Positions 36,585-46,215 of a stretch of DNA of 64,000 nt are shown one piece after another; position 1 is the first letter of the stretch, and each line of letters opens with the position of its first letter. Below the pieces are notes generated by a model. It ran no database searches, was not told the origin of the DNA, and saw nothing but the letters and a program-made list of their open reading frames with translations. Source of the DNA: Rhodovulum kholense (GTDB lineage Bacteria > Pseudomonadota > Alphaproteobacteria > Rhodobacterales > Rhodobacteraceae); the NCBI RefSeq assembly GCF_003053725.1, contig NZ_QAYC01000006.1, positions 124,001 through 188,000 on the forward strand, given 5' to 3'. The position numbers and the translations under genes are program-made.

Positions 36585-39500
36585 ATGGCGACGATCGTTT
36601 TGTCGGCGGCCGGAGCCGCAGCCGGCTCGGCGCTGGGCGGGTCGGTTCTGGGGCTGTCGAGCGCGGTTCTTGGACGGGCCGTGGGCGCCACGCTGGGCCG
36701 GGTGATCGACCAGCAGCTTCTGGGCAGCGGATCGCAGGCGGTCGAGACCGGCAAGGTCGAGAGGTTTCGCCTGACCGGCGCCAGCGAGGGCGCGGCCGTC
36801 GGCCGGCTATGGGGGCGGTCGCGGGTGGCGGGTCAGGTGATCTGGGCCTCGCGCTTCCGCGAGACGGTCAGCACGCATGGCGGCGGAAAAGGCGCGCCGA
36901 GCAAGCCCAAAGTCAAGGAATACAGCTATTCGGTCAGTCTGGGGATCGCACTCTGCGAGGGCCAGATCGCCCGGGTCGGCCGGATCTGGGCCGATGGCGC
37001 CGAGATCGAGCCGCAATCCTTGACTCTGCGCGTCTATGACGGGTCCGAAGACCAGCTGCCCGATGCGCTGATCGAGGCGGTCGAAGGGCCGGGCCGGGCT
37101 CCGGCCTATCGCGGCATCGCCTATGTGGTAATCGAGGACATGGAGCTGGCGCGCTTCGGCAACCGCGTGCCGCAACTGTCCTTCGAGGTCGTGCGGCGGG
37201 CGGCGGGAACGACGGACGATCTGCCCGCGCTGGTGCAGGGCGTGTCGCTGATCCCGGGCACCGGCGAATATGCCCTGGCGACAACGCCGGTTCATTTCTC
37301 TTACGGGCCGGGTCAGGCGGTATCGGCGAACGTCAATTCGCCAAGCGGCAAGACCGACATCGCCACATCGCTTGACATGCTGCAGGGCGAATTGCCCAAC
37401 GTGGGCTCGGTTTCGCTGGTGGTGAGCTGGTTCGCTTCGGATCTGCGCGCGCCGGTCGCGCGGCTTCGGCCGAAGGTCGAACAGACCGGCTTCGACGGCA
37501 ACCCTATGCCCTGGCGGGTGGCGGGTCTGAGCCGGAGCGCGGCCGAGATCGTGCCCCATGTCGACGGGCGACCGATCTATGGTGGCACACCTGCCGATGC
37601 CAGCGTGATCGAGGCGATCCAGGCGCTGAAGGCGCGCGGTCAGGCCCCGGTTTTCTACCCGTTCATCCTCATGGACCAGCTGCCGGGCAATGCGCTGATC
37701 GACCCTTATACGGGCGCGGCAGGTCAGCCGCCCTTGCCCTGGCGCGGCCGCATCACGCTGAATTTCGCTCCTGCCCATCCCTTCACCACGGATGGCACGC
37801 GGTTCGCGGAAGACGAGGTTGCGCTGTTCTTCGGCACGGCACGGCCGGAGGATTTTACGGCCTCGGGACAGAGCGTTGCCTATGCCGGAACCGATGACTG
37901 GAGCTATCGACGCTTCATCCTGCACTATGCCCATCTTTGCGCGTTGGCGGGGGGCGTGTCGGCCTTCTGCATCGGGTCCGAGCTGCGCGGTCTGACGACG
38001 ATCCGCGGCGGGTCCGGGCGATTTCCGGCGGTTGATGCCCTGCGTGCGCTGGCCGGGGACGTGCGTGCCATCCTCGGGCCCGGCTGCAAGATCGGCTATG
38101 CCGCCGACTGGAGCGAATATTTCGGCTATCACCCCGAGACCGCTCCGGGCGACGTGCATTTCCATCTCGATCCGCTCTGGGCGGACCCGGCGATCGACTT
38201 CATCGGGATCGACAACTACATGCCCCTGTCGGACTGGCGCGACGGCGACGATCATGCCGATGCCGCCTGGGGCGCGATCCACGATCTGGACTATCTGCGC
38301 GCGAATATCGAGGGTGGAGAAGGGTTCGACTGGTATTATGCCTCGCAGGCCGCCCGCGATGCGCAGATCCGAAGCGCGATCACCGATGGCACCCATGGCG
38401 AGCCCTGGGTCTGGCGCTACAAGGACATCCGCAGCTGGTGGCAGCGCGCCCATCACGACCGGATCGATGGGGTTCGCAGTGCGACGCCGACGGCCTGGGT
38501 TCCGCAATCGAAACCGATCTGGTTCACAGAACTCGGGTGCCCGGCGGTCGACAAGGGGACCAACGCGCCCAACCTTTTCAGCGACGCCAAATCCTCGGAA
38601 AGCGCGTTGCCGCCCTATTCGACCGGCGCGCGCGACGACCTGATCCAGCACCAGTATCTGCGGGCGCTGCTGGGCTATTGGGCCGACCCGGCGGTGAACC
38701 CGGTTTCGCCGCTTTACGGCGGGCCGATGGTGGATCTGTCGCGGGCGCTTGTCTGGGCCTGGGACGCGCGGCCCTATCCGCAGTTTCCCGGGAACCGGAC
38801 GCTTTGGTCGGATGGCGACAATTACGGGCGTGGGCACTGGCTGAACGGGCGTGCTTCGGCGCAGGCTCTGGATGCCGTGATCCGCGAGATCTGCACCGCC
38901 TCGGGGGTGACCGATCTGGATGTGTCCGATGTCTACGGGCTGGTACGGGGCTATGCGGTCAGCGACCTGGCCGGGGCACGGTCGGCGTTGCAGCCCTTGA
39001 TGCTGGCCTATGGCATCGAGGCTGCCGAGCGCGACGGCCGGATCGTGTTCTTCAATCGCGACGGGCGGGCCGGGGTCGTCCTCGACCCCGCCGAGCTGGC
39101 CCGGACCGGTGATCTGGCCGGCGATATCGAACACAGCCGGACCCCGGGGGCCGAGACCGCCGGACGGGTGCGCCTGTCCTTTGTCGAGGCCGACGGCGCC
39201 TATGAGACCCGGGCGGCCGAGGCGATCTTTCCCGACGAGGCCAGCCGGTCGGTCTCTGTCAGCGAAGTGCCGCTGGTTCTGACTGCGGCCGAGGGGCAGG
39301 CCGTCGTCGAGCGCTGGCTGTCGGAATCGCGAGTGGCGCGCGATCGGGTGCGGCTGGCCTTGCCGCTGTCGACGCTGTCCGTGGGGGCGGGCGATGTGAT
39401 GCAGTTGCCATCCGGCGACTACCGGATCGACCGGGTCGATCTGGCGGATACGCGGCAGATCGAGGCAGTGCGGGTCGAGCGGGGACTTTACCTGCCGCCG

Positions 39501-40484
39501 CGCTTCGAGGATCGCGGCGTGGCCCAGGCCGCGTTTGTTGCGCCGGTGCCGGTGCATGCGGTTTTCCTCGATTTGCCGCTTCTGACCGGCGAGGAAGTCC
39601 CCCATGCGCCCCATGTCGCGGCGGTCGCGACCCCCTGGCCCGGTACGGTCGACGTCTACACGGCGATCGAGGATGCGGGCTACACGTTGAACGCGACGCT
39701 CGACCGGTCCGCAGTGATCGGACTGACCGAGACGCCGCTTGCGGCAGCCGAACCCGGCCGTTGGGACCGGGGGCCCGCGCTTCGGGTCAAGCTTGCGGCG
39801 GGCAGTCTCGCCTCGGTCGGCGAGGCCGATCTGTTGGCCGGGGCCAATGTCGCGGCGATCGGGGCGGGCGGACCCGGGGGCTGGGAGGTATTCCAGTTCG
39901 CCGAAGCCGAACTGATCGGGCCGCGAACCTACGAGCTGAGGCTGAGGCTTCGCGGGCAGGCCGGGACCGAGGCCGACATGCCCGAGATCTGGCCCGTGGG
40001 AAGCACCGTCGTGCTGCTTGATGCGCGGGTGCCTCAGATCGCGCTTGCCGCGTCGGCGCGGGGGCTTGCACGGCATTACCGGATCGGCCCCGGGACGCGG
40101 GCCTATGACGACCCGAGCTACGACCATATCCGGCTGGCCTTCGACGGGATCGGGCTTCGGCCCTATGCCCCCTGTCATCTTAAGGCGGTGCGAGCGCCCG
40201 GCGGCGATCTGAAGCTGAGCTGGGTACGCCGCACGCGGGTGGACGGCGACAGTTGGGCCTCGGTCGAGGTGCCGCTGGGCGAAGAGCGCGAGCTTTATAC
40301 GGTGCTGGTGAAGTCCGGCGAAGGTGCGGTGCTGCGGACCGAAACTGTCGCCGCAACAGGCTGGACCTATACCGCGGCCATGCAGGCGGCAGACGGGATG
40401 ACAGCGCCCTACGCCCTCGAGGTGGCGCAACTGTCCGAGCAGTTCGGACCCGGACCCTATCGGAGGATCGAGATCGATGGCTGA
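36585..40484 (+). CDS. GTA baseplate megaprotein (gp15) with TIM-barrel domain
   Basis: The 1299-residue protein starts with a hydrophobic glycine-rich helix (about 5-45). A TIM-barrel-like domain of the GTA_TIM type fills about 420-730 (FILHYAHLCALAGGVSAFCIGSEL, PAIDFIGIDNYMPLSDW, PIWFTELGCPAVDKG). A phage-tail domain follows from about 790 to 960. It forms the tip of the tail that contacts the recipient cell. The strong reading frames on its opposite strand are compositional shadows. Confidence 0.95.
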   Translation: MATIVLSAAGAAAGSALGGSVLGLSSAVLGRAVGATLGRVIDQQLLGSGSQAVETGKVERFRLTGASEGAAVGRLWGRSRVAGQVIWASRFRETVSTHGGGKGAPSKPKVKEYSYSVSLGIALCEGQIARVGRIWADGAEIEPQSLTLRVYDGSEDQLPDALIEAVEGPGRAPAYRGIAYVVIEDMELARFGNRVPQLSFEVVRRAAGTTDDLPALVQGVSLIPGTGEYALATTPVHFSYGPGQAVSANVNSPSGKTDIATSLDMLQGELPNVGSVSLVVSWFASDLRAPVARLRPKVEQTGFDGNPMPWRVAGLSRSAAEIVPHVDGRPIYGGTPADASVIEAIQALKARGQAPVFYPFILMDQLPGNALIDPYTGAAGQPPLPWRGRITLNFAPAHPFTTDGTRFAEDEVALFFGTARPEDFTASGQSVAYAGTDDWSYRRFILHYAHLCALAGGVSAFCIGSELRGLTTIRGGSGRFPAVDALRALAGDVRAILGPGCKIGYAADWSEYFGYHPETAPGDVHFHLDPLWADPAIDFIGIDNYMPLSDWRDGDDHADAAWGAIHDLDYLRANIEGGEGFDWYYASQAARDAQIRSAITDGTHGEPWVWRYKDIRSWWQRAHHDRIDGVRSATPTAWVPQSKPIWFTELGCPAVDKGTNAPNLFSDAKSSESALPPYSTGARDDLIQHQYLRALLGYWADPAVNPVSPLYGGPMVDLSRALVWAWDARPYPQFPGNRTLWSDGDNYGRGHWLNGRASAQALDAVIREICTASGVTDLDVSDVYGLVRGYAVSDLAGARSALQPLMLAYGIEAAERDGRIVFFNRDGRAGVVLDPAELARTGDLAGDIEHSRTPGAETAGRVRLSFVEADGAYETRAAEAIFPDEASRSVSVSEVPLVLTAAEGQAVVERWLSESRVARDRVRLALPLSTLSVGAGDVMQLPSGDYRIDRVDLADTRQIEAVRVERGLYLPPRFEDRGVAQAAFVAPVPVHAVFLDLPLLTGEEVPHAPHVAAVATPWPGTVDVYTAIEDAGYTLNATLDRSAVIGLTETPLAAAEPGRWDRGPALRVKLAAGSLASVGEADLLAGANVAAIGAGGPGGWEVFQFAEAELIGPRTYELRLRLRGQAGTEADMPEIWPVGSTVVLLDARVPQIALAASARGLARHYRIGPGTRAYDDPSYDHIRLAFDGIGLRPYAPCHLKAVRAPGGDLKLSWVRRTRVDGDSWASVEVPLGEERELYTVLVKSGEGAVLRTETVAATGWTYTAAMQAADGMTAPYALEVAQLSEQFGPGPYRRIEIDG

Positions 40485-41190
40485 CACCCCGAACCTGTCG
40501 CTTCCGCTGCTGCAGGCGGCGCAGTCTCAGAAACATGTGACCGTGAACGAGGCGCTGACCCGGCTCGACGCGCTGGTGCAGCTTCGGCTGCAAAGCGTCA
40601 CCGTTTCGGCCCCGCCAATGGGGGCGCCGGACGGTCAGGCCTGGGGCGTTCCGGCCGGGGGCGAGGGCCTTTGGGAGGGAAAGGACGGCCGGATCGCGGT
40701 GCAGGACAATGGCGGCTGGGTCTTCGTCGCCCCGCTGCCCGGCTGGCGGGCCTATGTGGTCGATGCGGGCGCGGACATGCGCTGGACCGGCAGCGCCTGG
40801 GCCGCCATCGGCGCGGCGGTTTCGGCCTCGGGCGCAGGTATTGCGCTGCGGGTGCTGGAGTTCGACCATGTCCTGACGCCCGGAGGGGCGCAGGACACGG
40901 GGGTGGTGATCCCGTCCCATGCGACCGTTTTCGGCGTGACCGGGCGGGTGATCGAGGCGATCTCGGGCACGCTTTCCGCCTGGCGGCTGGGCGCGGACGG
41001 ATCGGACAACCGATTCGGCGCGGGCCTGGGCCTGGGGCTCAATTCCTATGTGCACGGGGTTCTGGGCTCGCCCCTGACGGGCTACGCGCCGATGCCGCTG
41101 ACCCTGACGCCCGAGGGCGGCGACTTTTCCGGCGGCACCGTGCGGCTTGCCGTCCATTTCGCCGAACTGACGATTCCGGCCAGCGTCTGA
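40477..41190 (+). CDS. DUF2793-domain protein, putative GTA fibre/tail accessory
   Basis: The 237-residue protein starts with the DUF2793 pattern (LSLPLLQAAQSQKHVTVNEALTRLD, then WEGKDGRIAVQDNGGWVFVAPL). A C-terminal beta-rich half follows (RVLEFDHVLTPGGAQDTGVVIPS). DUF2793 occurs in the tail fibre encoded outside the main cluster in R. capsulatus; here it overlaps gp15 by 8 bases. A receptor-binding or fibre role is inferred from this. Confidence 0.8.
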   Translation: MADTPNLSLPLLQAAQSQKHVTVNEALTRLDALVQLRLQSVTVSAPPMGAPDGQAWGVPAGGEGLWEGKDGRIAVQDNGGWVFVAPLPGWRAYVVDAGADMRWTGSAWAAIGAAVSASGAGIALRVLEFDHVLTPGGAQDTGVVIPSHATVFGVTGRVIEAISGTLSAWRLGADGSDNRFGAGLGLGLNSYVHGVLGSPLTGYAPMPLTLTPEGGDFSGGTVRLAVHFAELTIPASV

Positions 41191-41199
41191 GGCGGCGGG

Positions 41200-41508
41200 A
41201 TGCGTCCAGTGCTTCATGGAGATGCAGTGGCCGCGGCGCGGGCGCTTTATGCCTTGCCGCAGGCCGACCGTGCCGGGGCGATCCAGGCGATGCTCTTGCG
41301 GGCCGAGGCGGCGGATGCCTATCGCAAGCGGTTCGGGCGCGGCCATCCGCGCTGGGGAAACGGATCGCTGATGGCACTGGTTCAGCGCGGGGCGCTGCCG
41401 CCCGAACCCTCACTGGACGAGCCGGAGTATTGTCGCTGCCTGGCGCAGGTTTTCGCGGCGCTGGCGGCCTGGCGGGACTGGAAGGCGGCCTTCCCGCAGC
41501 CGGGCTGA
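41200..41508 (+). CDS. small hypothetical protein at the end of the GTA operon
   Basis: I do not recognise the 102-residue protein. It is helical and alanine-rich with two adjacent cysteines (EYCRCLAQVF) and an RKRFGRGHPRWGNGSLM segment. It lies 9 bases after the DUF2793 gene on the same strand, so it is probably part of the GTA transcript. Confidence 0.65.
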   Translation: MRPVLHGDAVAAARALYALPQADRAGAIQAMLLRAEAADAYRKRFGRGHPRWGNGSLMALVQRGALPPEPSLDEPEYCRCLAQVFAALAAWRDWKAAFPQPG

Positions 41509-41657
41509 ACCGAAGGCCGCCGCGAAAACGGGCGCCGGCAGGTCGGTTCGGCGTCCGGGCGGGCCGGGCGCGGTCACGTCTGCGCGCGTGTGCGGCTTGA
41601 TCTTGGAAGCGGGGCCGGATCTGCTGTAGGATGGGGCGCACACGAAAGGGAACGCCC

Positions 41658-42479
41658 ATGCCCGAGATCAAGCCGCGCCTTGCCGAACTCGACCCGGTCT
41701 GGAAACGGATCTGCGACGAGGCCGAGGAGGCCGTGCGCGCCGAACCCCTGCTGGGCGGGCTGATGCATTCGAGCCTGTTGCACCATGCCGGGTTCGACGA
41801 CGCGCTGGCCTACCGCTTTGCGATGAAGCTCTCCTCCGGCGACATGTCCGAGCAGTTGTTGCGCGAGATCGCCGATGCGGCCTATGCCGACGATCCGGGG
41901 CTCGGCCGGGCGGCGCGGGCAGATCTGACGGCGGTCTACGACCGCGATCCGGCCTGCCATCGCTATATCCAGCCGATCCTCTTCTTCAAGGGGTACCAGG
42001 CCCTGCAAGCCTATCGGGTGGGGCACTGGCTTTGGCGGCGGGGCCGACAGGACATGGCCTATCTGGTGCAGATGCGTGTTTCGGAGTGCTTTGGCGTCGA
42101 CATTCACCCGGCGGCGCGGATGGGGCAGGGGATCATGATCGACCATGCCCATTCCATCGTGATCGGCGAGACCGCCGTGGTGGGCGACAACGTTTCGATG
42201 CTGCATTCGGTGACGCTGGGCGGGACCGGCAAGGACGATGGCGACCGTCACCCGAAAATCGGCGACGGCGTGCTGATCGGGGCCGGGGCCAAGGTTCTGG
42301 GCAACATCCATGTCGGCCATTGCTCGCGGATCGCGGCGGGGTCTGTGGTGTTGCAGGACGTGCCGCCCTGTTCGACCGTTGCCGGGGTGCCCGCGCGGAT
42401 CGTGGGCGAGGCGGGCTGCGACCAGCCCTCGGTCATGATGGATCACCGGCTTGGCGGCTGCGGCTGCAGCGAGGACTGA
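41658..42479 (+). CDS. cysE: serine O-acetyltransferase
   Basis: This 273-residue enzyme makes O-acetylserine for cysteine synthesis. The N-terminal helical domain (to about 145) is followed by the left-handed beta helix (FGVDIHPAARMGQGIMIDHAHSIVIGETAVVGDNVSML) with catalytic His and Asp. The ATG follows GAAAGGG. A C-terminal GGCGCSED tail carries extra cysteines. It lies 149 bases after the GTA cluster and is probably separately transcribed. Confidence 0.95.
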   Translation: MPEIKPRLAELDPVWKRICDEAEEAVRAEPLLGGLMHSSLLHHAGFDDALAYRFAMKLSSGDMSEQLLREIADAAYADDPGLGRAARADLTAVYDRDPACHRYIQPILFFKGYQALQAYRVGHWLWRRGRQDMAYLVQMRVSECFGVDIHPAARMGQGIMIDHAHSIVIGETAVVGDNVSMLHSVTLGGTGKDDGDRHPKIGDGVLIGAGAKVLGNIHVGHCSRIAAGSVVLQDVPPCSTVAGVPARIVGEAGCDQPSVMMDHRLGGCGCSED

Positions 42480-42524
42480 AAAACGGGTGCGGGTCCGATG
42501 ATCCCGAGCGGGGAGGTTTGACGC

Positions 42525-43607
42525 TCAGGCTTGCCTGTCTTCCCGCCTGAAACGCGCGGGGCAGCCATCAGCGGTTTGATCTGGTACAGGTGCGGGCGCG
42601 GCGGCGCTGAGGAGCATCCGGCGATGGGCGCGCGGTGAAAAGCCGGTCCAGCGGCGATAGGCCCGGGTGAAATGCGCCGGGTCGGCATAGCCCAGATGAT
42701 CGGCGATCTCGGCGATGGGGCCGTCGCTGGCCATCAGGTTCTGGGCCTCGCGAACCAGTTCCGTGTCGAGCAGAGCGCTCCATGTCTCACCGCTGAGGTC
42801 GAGCCGCCGCTGAAGGCTGCGCCGCGACAGACCGAGCCGGGCCGCGGCGCTGTCGAGCCCGGGACGCCCGCGCAAAAGCTCCAGCCGGATGGCGGCGCGC
42901 ACCCCGGCCACGGGATCGGCGGCCGCTGGCATGATGTCCGACGCGGCGTTGTGCGAGGGCGCGTCCATGCCCGCCGCTGGGTTGAGGGCCGCAAGACACC
43001 GTTCGTCCAATTCGATGCCCGGAACCGGGCTGTCGCCTCGGTCCGGCCCGCGCACCGGGGCGCGAAAAAGCCGTTCGAGATGGGCGATCCGCGCGCGGTC
43101 GATGTCGCGGACGCGGATCGCCTTGGGCGACCAGACCTTCCCCAAAAAATGCCGCAGCAGGTCGAGTTGATAGCCGATGGCCAGCAATTCGTTCTGGAAC
43201 CGCCCGGCCTCGCCGCGCGTGTGGAAGACCATCGACCAGCGCGCGCCCCGCCTCAGCCGGAAAAGCACCAGATCGGTATCGGTCTGCATCATCCGGTTCA
43301 GCGTGCCATTGGCGCGCCGGATCGCGGCGCCAAGCGTGGGAGCCGCGGTCGCGTCGGAACCATAACGGCCCAGCATCCCGATTCGGGCGGCCGCGCCCAT
43401 CTCGGCTCCGAAATCCGTGTGGCCGGTATCCCGGGCCGCGGCTTGCAGGACGGCGTAGTGAACCCCCAAGGGCAACACCAGATCGGGCCGGTCGAGAAGC
43501 CCGACGGGCAGATCCACTGCGCGCAGGATGCGGTCCATCCTGCCGCCGAGACGGCCCACGCACATTCTGATCGGCGCCAGCGCGCTGGCCCTGACATATC
43601 CTCCCAT
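42525..43607 (-). CDS. AraC-family transcriptional regulator
   Basis: The 360-residue protein has an N-terminal AraC-binding-type domain of the Arabinose_bd kind (about 20-200) and a C-terminal AraC double helix-turn-helix (LSRRSLQRRLDLSGETW, then AEIADHLGYADPAHFTRAYRRWTGFSP). Effector and targets are unknown. It is divergent from the small secreted protein at 43694. Confidence 0.88.
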   Translation of the reverse strand: MGGYVRASALAPIRMCVGRLGGRMDRILRAVDLPVGLLDRPDLVLPLGVHYAVLQAAARDTGHTDFGAEMGAAARIGMLGRYGSDATAAPTLGAAIRRANGTLNRMMQTDTDLVLFRLRRGARWSMVFHTRGEAGRFQNELLAIGYQLDLLRHFLGKVWSPKAIRVRDIDRARIAHLERLFRAPVRGPDRGDSPVPGIELDERCLAALNPAAGMDAPSHNAASDIMPAAADPVAGVRAAIRLELLRGRPGLDSAAARLGLSRRSLQRRLDLSGETWSALLDTELVREAQNLMASDGPIAEIADHLGYADPAHFTRAYRRWTGFSPRAHRRMLLSAAAPAPVPDQTADGCPARFRREDRQA

Positions 43608-43693
43608 ATCGGCGCCTCCCCGCGCAGCGTGGCACGAAATGGCAAGCGCGCAAAGCCGCGTAGCCTTAGCCTGAGCGGGAGGAGGGCCATCCC

Positions 43694-44215
43694 ATGCCGC
43701 TTTGCCGTCTTATCCCGATCCTGATCCTGGCCGGTGTCTTCGGAGCCTCGGCACGGGCCGATCCGTTGCCGGTTGCGGTCTTCGACATCGAGTTCGTCAA
43801 TTACAGTCAGGAGGTCGAGTTCGGCGCCACCAACGCGGCCGAACGGGCGCGGGCGCGGATGCTGTCGGATGCGTTCCGCACGCTTGTCGCGCAAAGCGGG
43901 CGCTACCGGCTGGTGGATATGACGACCGCCGAGACCGATCTGGCGCTTCACGGAAATCCCTTCAGCTGCAACGCCTGTGAGGCGGACATTGCCGCGCGGC
44001 TCGGCGCCGAGCGGTCCTTTACCGGCGCGGTGCAGAAGCTGTCGGTGCTGGTGCAGACCATCGTCATCCGCGAACGCGACACCCGGACAGGCGAGGTGCT
44101 GGCGCTTTACCAGACCGATATCCGGGGCAACACCGACGAAGCCTGGCGGCGCGGGCTTGCCTGGCTGATGAAGAACCGGATGCTGCCGGGCACCGCCGCG
44201 CTCGATGGCGACTAG
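43694..44215 (+). CDS. secreted DUF2380/DUF3280-like protein
   Basis: The 173-residue protein has a signal peptide (1-22, ending SARA). The mature part starts LPVAVFDIEFVNYSQE, then DAFRTLVAQSGRYRLVD and a CNAC motif, ending in LAWLMKNRMLPG. This pattern resembles DUF2380/DUF3280 periplasmic proteins of unknown function. Its TAG stop and that of the convergent aminotransferase share the same CTAG. Confidence 0.65.
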   Translation: MPLCRLIPILILAGVFGASARADPLPVAVFDIEFVNYSQEVEFGATNAAERARARMLSDAFRTLVAQSGRYRLVDMTTAETDLALHGNPFSCNACEADIAARLGAERSFTGAVQKLSVLVQTIVIRERDTRTGEVLALYQTDIRGNTDEAWRRGLAWLMKNRMLPGTAALDGD

Positions 44216-45414
44216 ATACTGCGTGGGCTGTCGCGCCGGATCTCTTCGTCAAGGATCTCCGCGATGACGCGGCAATCCTCCGGGGTGAAGGTCAGCGGCA
44301 ACCGCAGGTCGATCAGACCTGCCAGAACGCGGTCGGTCCGGGGCAGGGGCTCGGGCGCGGCATAGCCCCAATGGGCATAGCGCGACGTGAAGCCCTGCGG
44401 TTGTGCCGCGCCGAACCATTTCAGCTCGACCCCGCGGGCGGCGCAGCGGGCAACGAGGGCCTCGATCCGGTCGGGCGTCCAGTCGGGCAGGCGGGCCTGG
44501 AAGGACGAACCGACGAAGCTCTCAGCAGCGGGCCGCTCGATCAGCGCAAGTCCCGGCGAGGCACGCAGTCCATTCTCAAGCGCGCGGTAAAGCCCGGCCC
44601 AGCGGACGATCCGGCCGGGCAGGTCCGCAAGCTGCGGCCGGAGGATCGCGGCGCGAAGGGCGTCCATCCGGCCCGAGACGTTGGGCACCTCGGTCCAGAG
44701 ACCCTCGAAGACCTCGGGTGCGGGGGCCGCGCGGTGGCGCGGATACATCATGTAGGACCCCGACAGCAGTACGGCCCGGGCCATCAGCTCGGGGTCGTCG
44801 GAAATCAGCAGTCCCCCCTCGCCGGAATTGAGATGCTTGTAGGTCTGGGTCGAATAGCAGGCCATCGCGCCATGCCGCCCCGAGGCCACGCCGTTCCAGG
44901 CGGCCCCCATCGTATGGGCGCAATCCTCGATCACCCGCACCCCGGCGCCATCGCAGATCGCCATCAGCCGGTCCATGTCGCAGATATGGCCGCGCATATG
45001 CGACAGCAGCAGAACCCGCGCCCCGGTCTCGGCGATCCGGGCCTCAAGATGGTCGAGGTCGATGACCAGATCGGGCGTGACCTCGACCAGCACCGGCCGC
45101 GCGCCGAGGCTGGCGATGGCCCCCGGCACCGGTGCCAGCGTGAAGGCATTGGTCAGAACCGGCTCGTCCGGGCGCACCTGCAACGCCCTGAGCGCGCAGG
45201 CCAGCGCATAGCCGCCCGAGGCCACGGCCAGCGCGAAGCGAGCGCCGGTGAAACCCGCAAACTCTTCCTCCAGCAAGGCAACCTCGCCCGCCTCGGCCTC
45301 GGCGAGGTTGTAGCGATGCAGCCGCCCGTGCCGCAGCACCGCGACCGCCGCCTCGATGGCGGCCTCGGAGAGCGGCTCCTGCTGGGTGAAGCTGCGGGTG
45401 AAGCGCCGCGCCAT
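44212..45414 (-). CDS. DegT/DnrJ/EryC1/StrS-family PLP-dependent aminotransferase
   Basis: The 400-residue protein has the family's PLP lysine K193 (STQTYKHLNSGEGG) and the ring-binding aspartate D164 (VIEDCAHTMG). Members usually transaminate nucleotide-activated ketosugars. No sugar-biosynthesis genes are adjacent, and it is cotranscribed with a Gph-type phosphatase (3-base gap), so its substrate is open. Confidence 0.88.
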   Translation of the reverse strand: MARRFTRSFTQQEPLSEAAIEAAVAVLRHGRLHRYNLAEAEAGEVALLEEEFAGFTGARFALAVASGGYALACALRALQVRPDEPVLTNAFTLAPVPGAIASLGARPVLVEVTPDLVIDLDHLEARIAETGARVLLLSHMRGHICDMDRLMAICDGAGVRVIEDCAHTMGAAWNGVASGRHGAMACYSTQTYKHLNSGEGGLLISDDPELMARAVLLSGSYMMYPRHRAAPAPEVFEGLWTEVPNVSGRMDALRAAILRPQLADLPGRIVRWAGLYRALENGLRASPGLALIERPAAESFVGSSFQARLPDWTPDRIEALVARCAARGVELKWFGAAQPQGFTSRYAHWGYAAPEPLPRTDRVLAGLIDLRLPLTFTPEDCRVIAEILDEEIRRDSPRSI

Positions 45415-45417
45415 GGC

Positions 45418-46089
45418 TCAGGCCGCGGGTAGAAGCTTCGCGACGAGGCCGTCGAGCTCGGCATAATCGGCCATCAGGGCATCGGGTTCCAGCCCGGGCA
45501 TCTCGTCCGCCGCCGGACCGAAGCTGACCAGCACGCAGGGCACGCCCGCGGCGCGCGCGGTCGCGCGGTCGGTGAAGGTATCGCCGACCAGAAGCGAGCG
45601 GCCGACCTGCCCGCCCGCCTGCTCGACCGCCAGCGCATAAGGCGCCGGGTCGGGCTTGCGCACCGGCAGCGTATCGGCACCGACCAGCGAGGCAAACAGC
45701 CCGCGCACGCCGAGCCGGGTCATAAGCTCTTCGGCCAGCGCCGTGGGCTTGTTGGTGCAGATCCCGACCCCGATGCCCGCGGCGCGGAGCCGTTCGACCG
45801 CCTCGATGGCACCGGGATAAAGCCGGGTATGGCGGTCGAGCCCGGCCGCGTAATGATCGAAGAACAACGGATACTGTTCGGCCACCGGCGCGTCTTCGCC
45901 GATCAGCCCCAGCCGTTCGAAGCCGAGCTGAAGCATCGCCCGGCCGCCCAGGAAGGCGGTCGTCGCATCGGCCTCGGCATCGAGCAAAGCGCCCTGCCCC
46001 AGCGCCTCGAAGCAGGCATTGGCCGCGTCGATCAGATCGCGGCTGGTATCGGCCAGCGTTCCGTCCAGATCGAAGATCACCGTCCTCAT
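45418..46089 (-). CDS. gph: HAD-family phosphatase, phosphoglycolate phosphatase-like
   Basis: The 223-residue HAD hydrolase has the nucleophile motif DLDGT (7-11), TNKP, the lysine in VRKPDPAPY and the DTFTDRATA acidic pair with a C2 cap. This fits Gph, which removes phosphate from 2-phosphoglycolate, but HAD specificities are hard to assign. The ATG follows AGAGAGG. The frame is open far upstream across glmU/glmS on the other strand, which is a compositional shadow. Confidence 0.85.
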   Translation of the reverse strand: MRTVIFDLDGTLADTSRDLIDAANACFEALGQGALLDAEADATTAFLGGRAMLQLGFERLGLIGEDAPVAEQYPLFFDHYAAGLDRHTRLYPGAIEAVERLRAAGIGVGICTNKPTALAEELMTRLGVRGLFASLVGADTLPVRKPDPAPYALAVEQAGGQVGRSLLVGDTFTDRATARAAGVPCVLVSFGPAADEMPGLEPDALMADYAELDGLVAKLLPAA

Positions 46090-46215
46090 GCGTGCCTCTC
46101 TTTCCCGTCCGCGCCTCTGTAACAGAGCGAAATGCCAAGTGAACCGGCCGCCGGTTGCGAACCGCAGGAACCGCGATAAAAGGGGGACGAGAAAAAGGAA
46201 AGAGCAGAGACCCCC

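Noticed and set aside
36807-40487. 1226-codon minus-strand frame opposite the GTA baseplate gene
   Set aside because: Composition-driven antisense frame with low-complexity charged residues; the plus strand encodes a clear gp15.
26466-41508. Active prophage
   Set aside because: No integrase, replication, repressor or lysis genes and no attachment-site repeats; gene order and short tape measure are those of a GTA.
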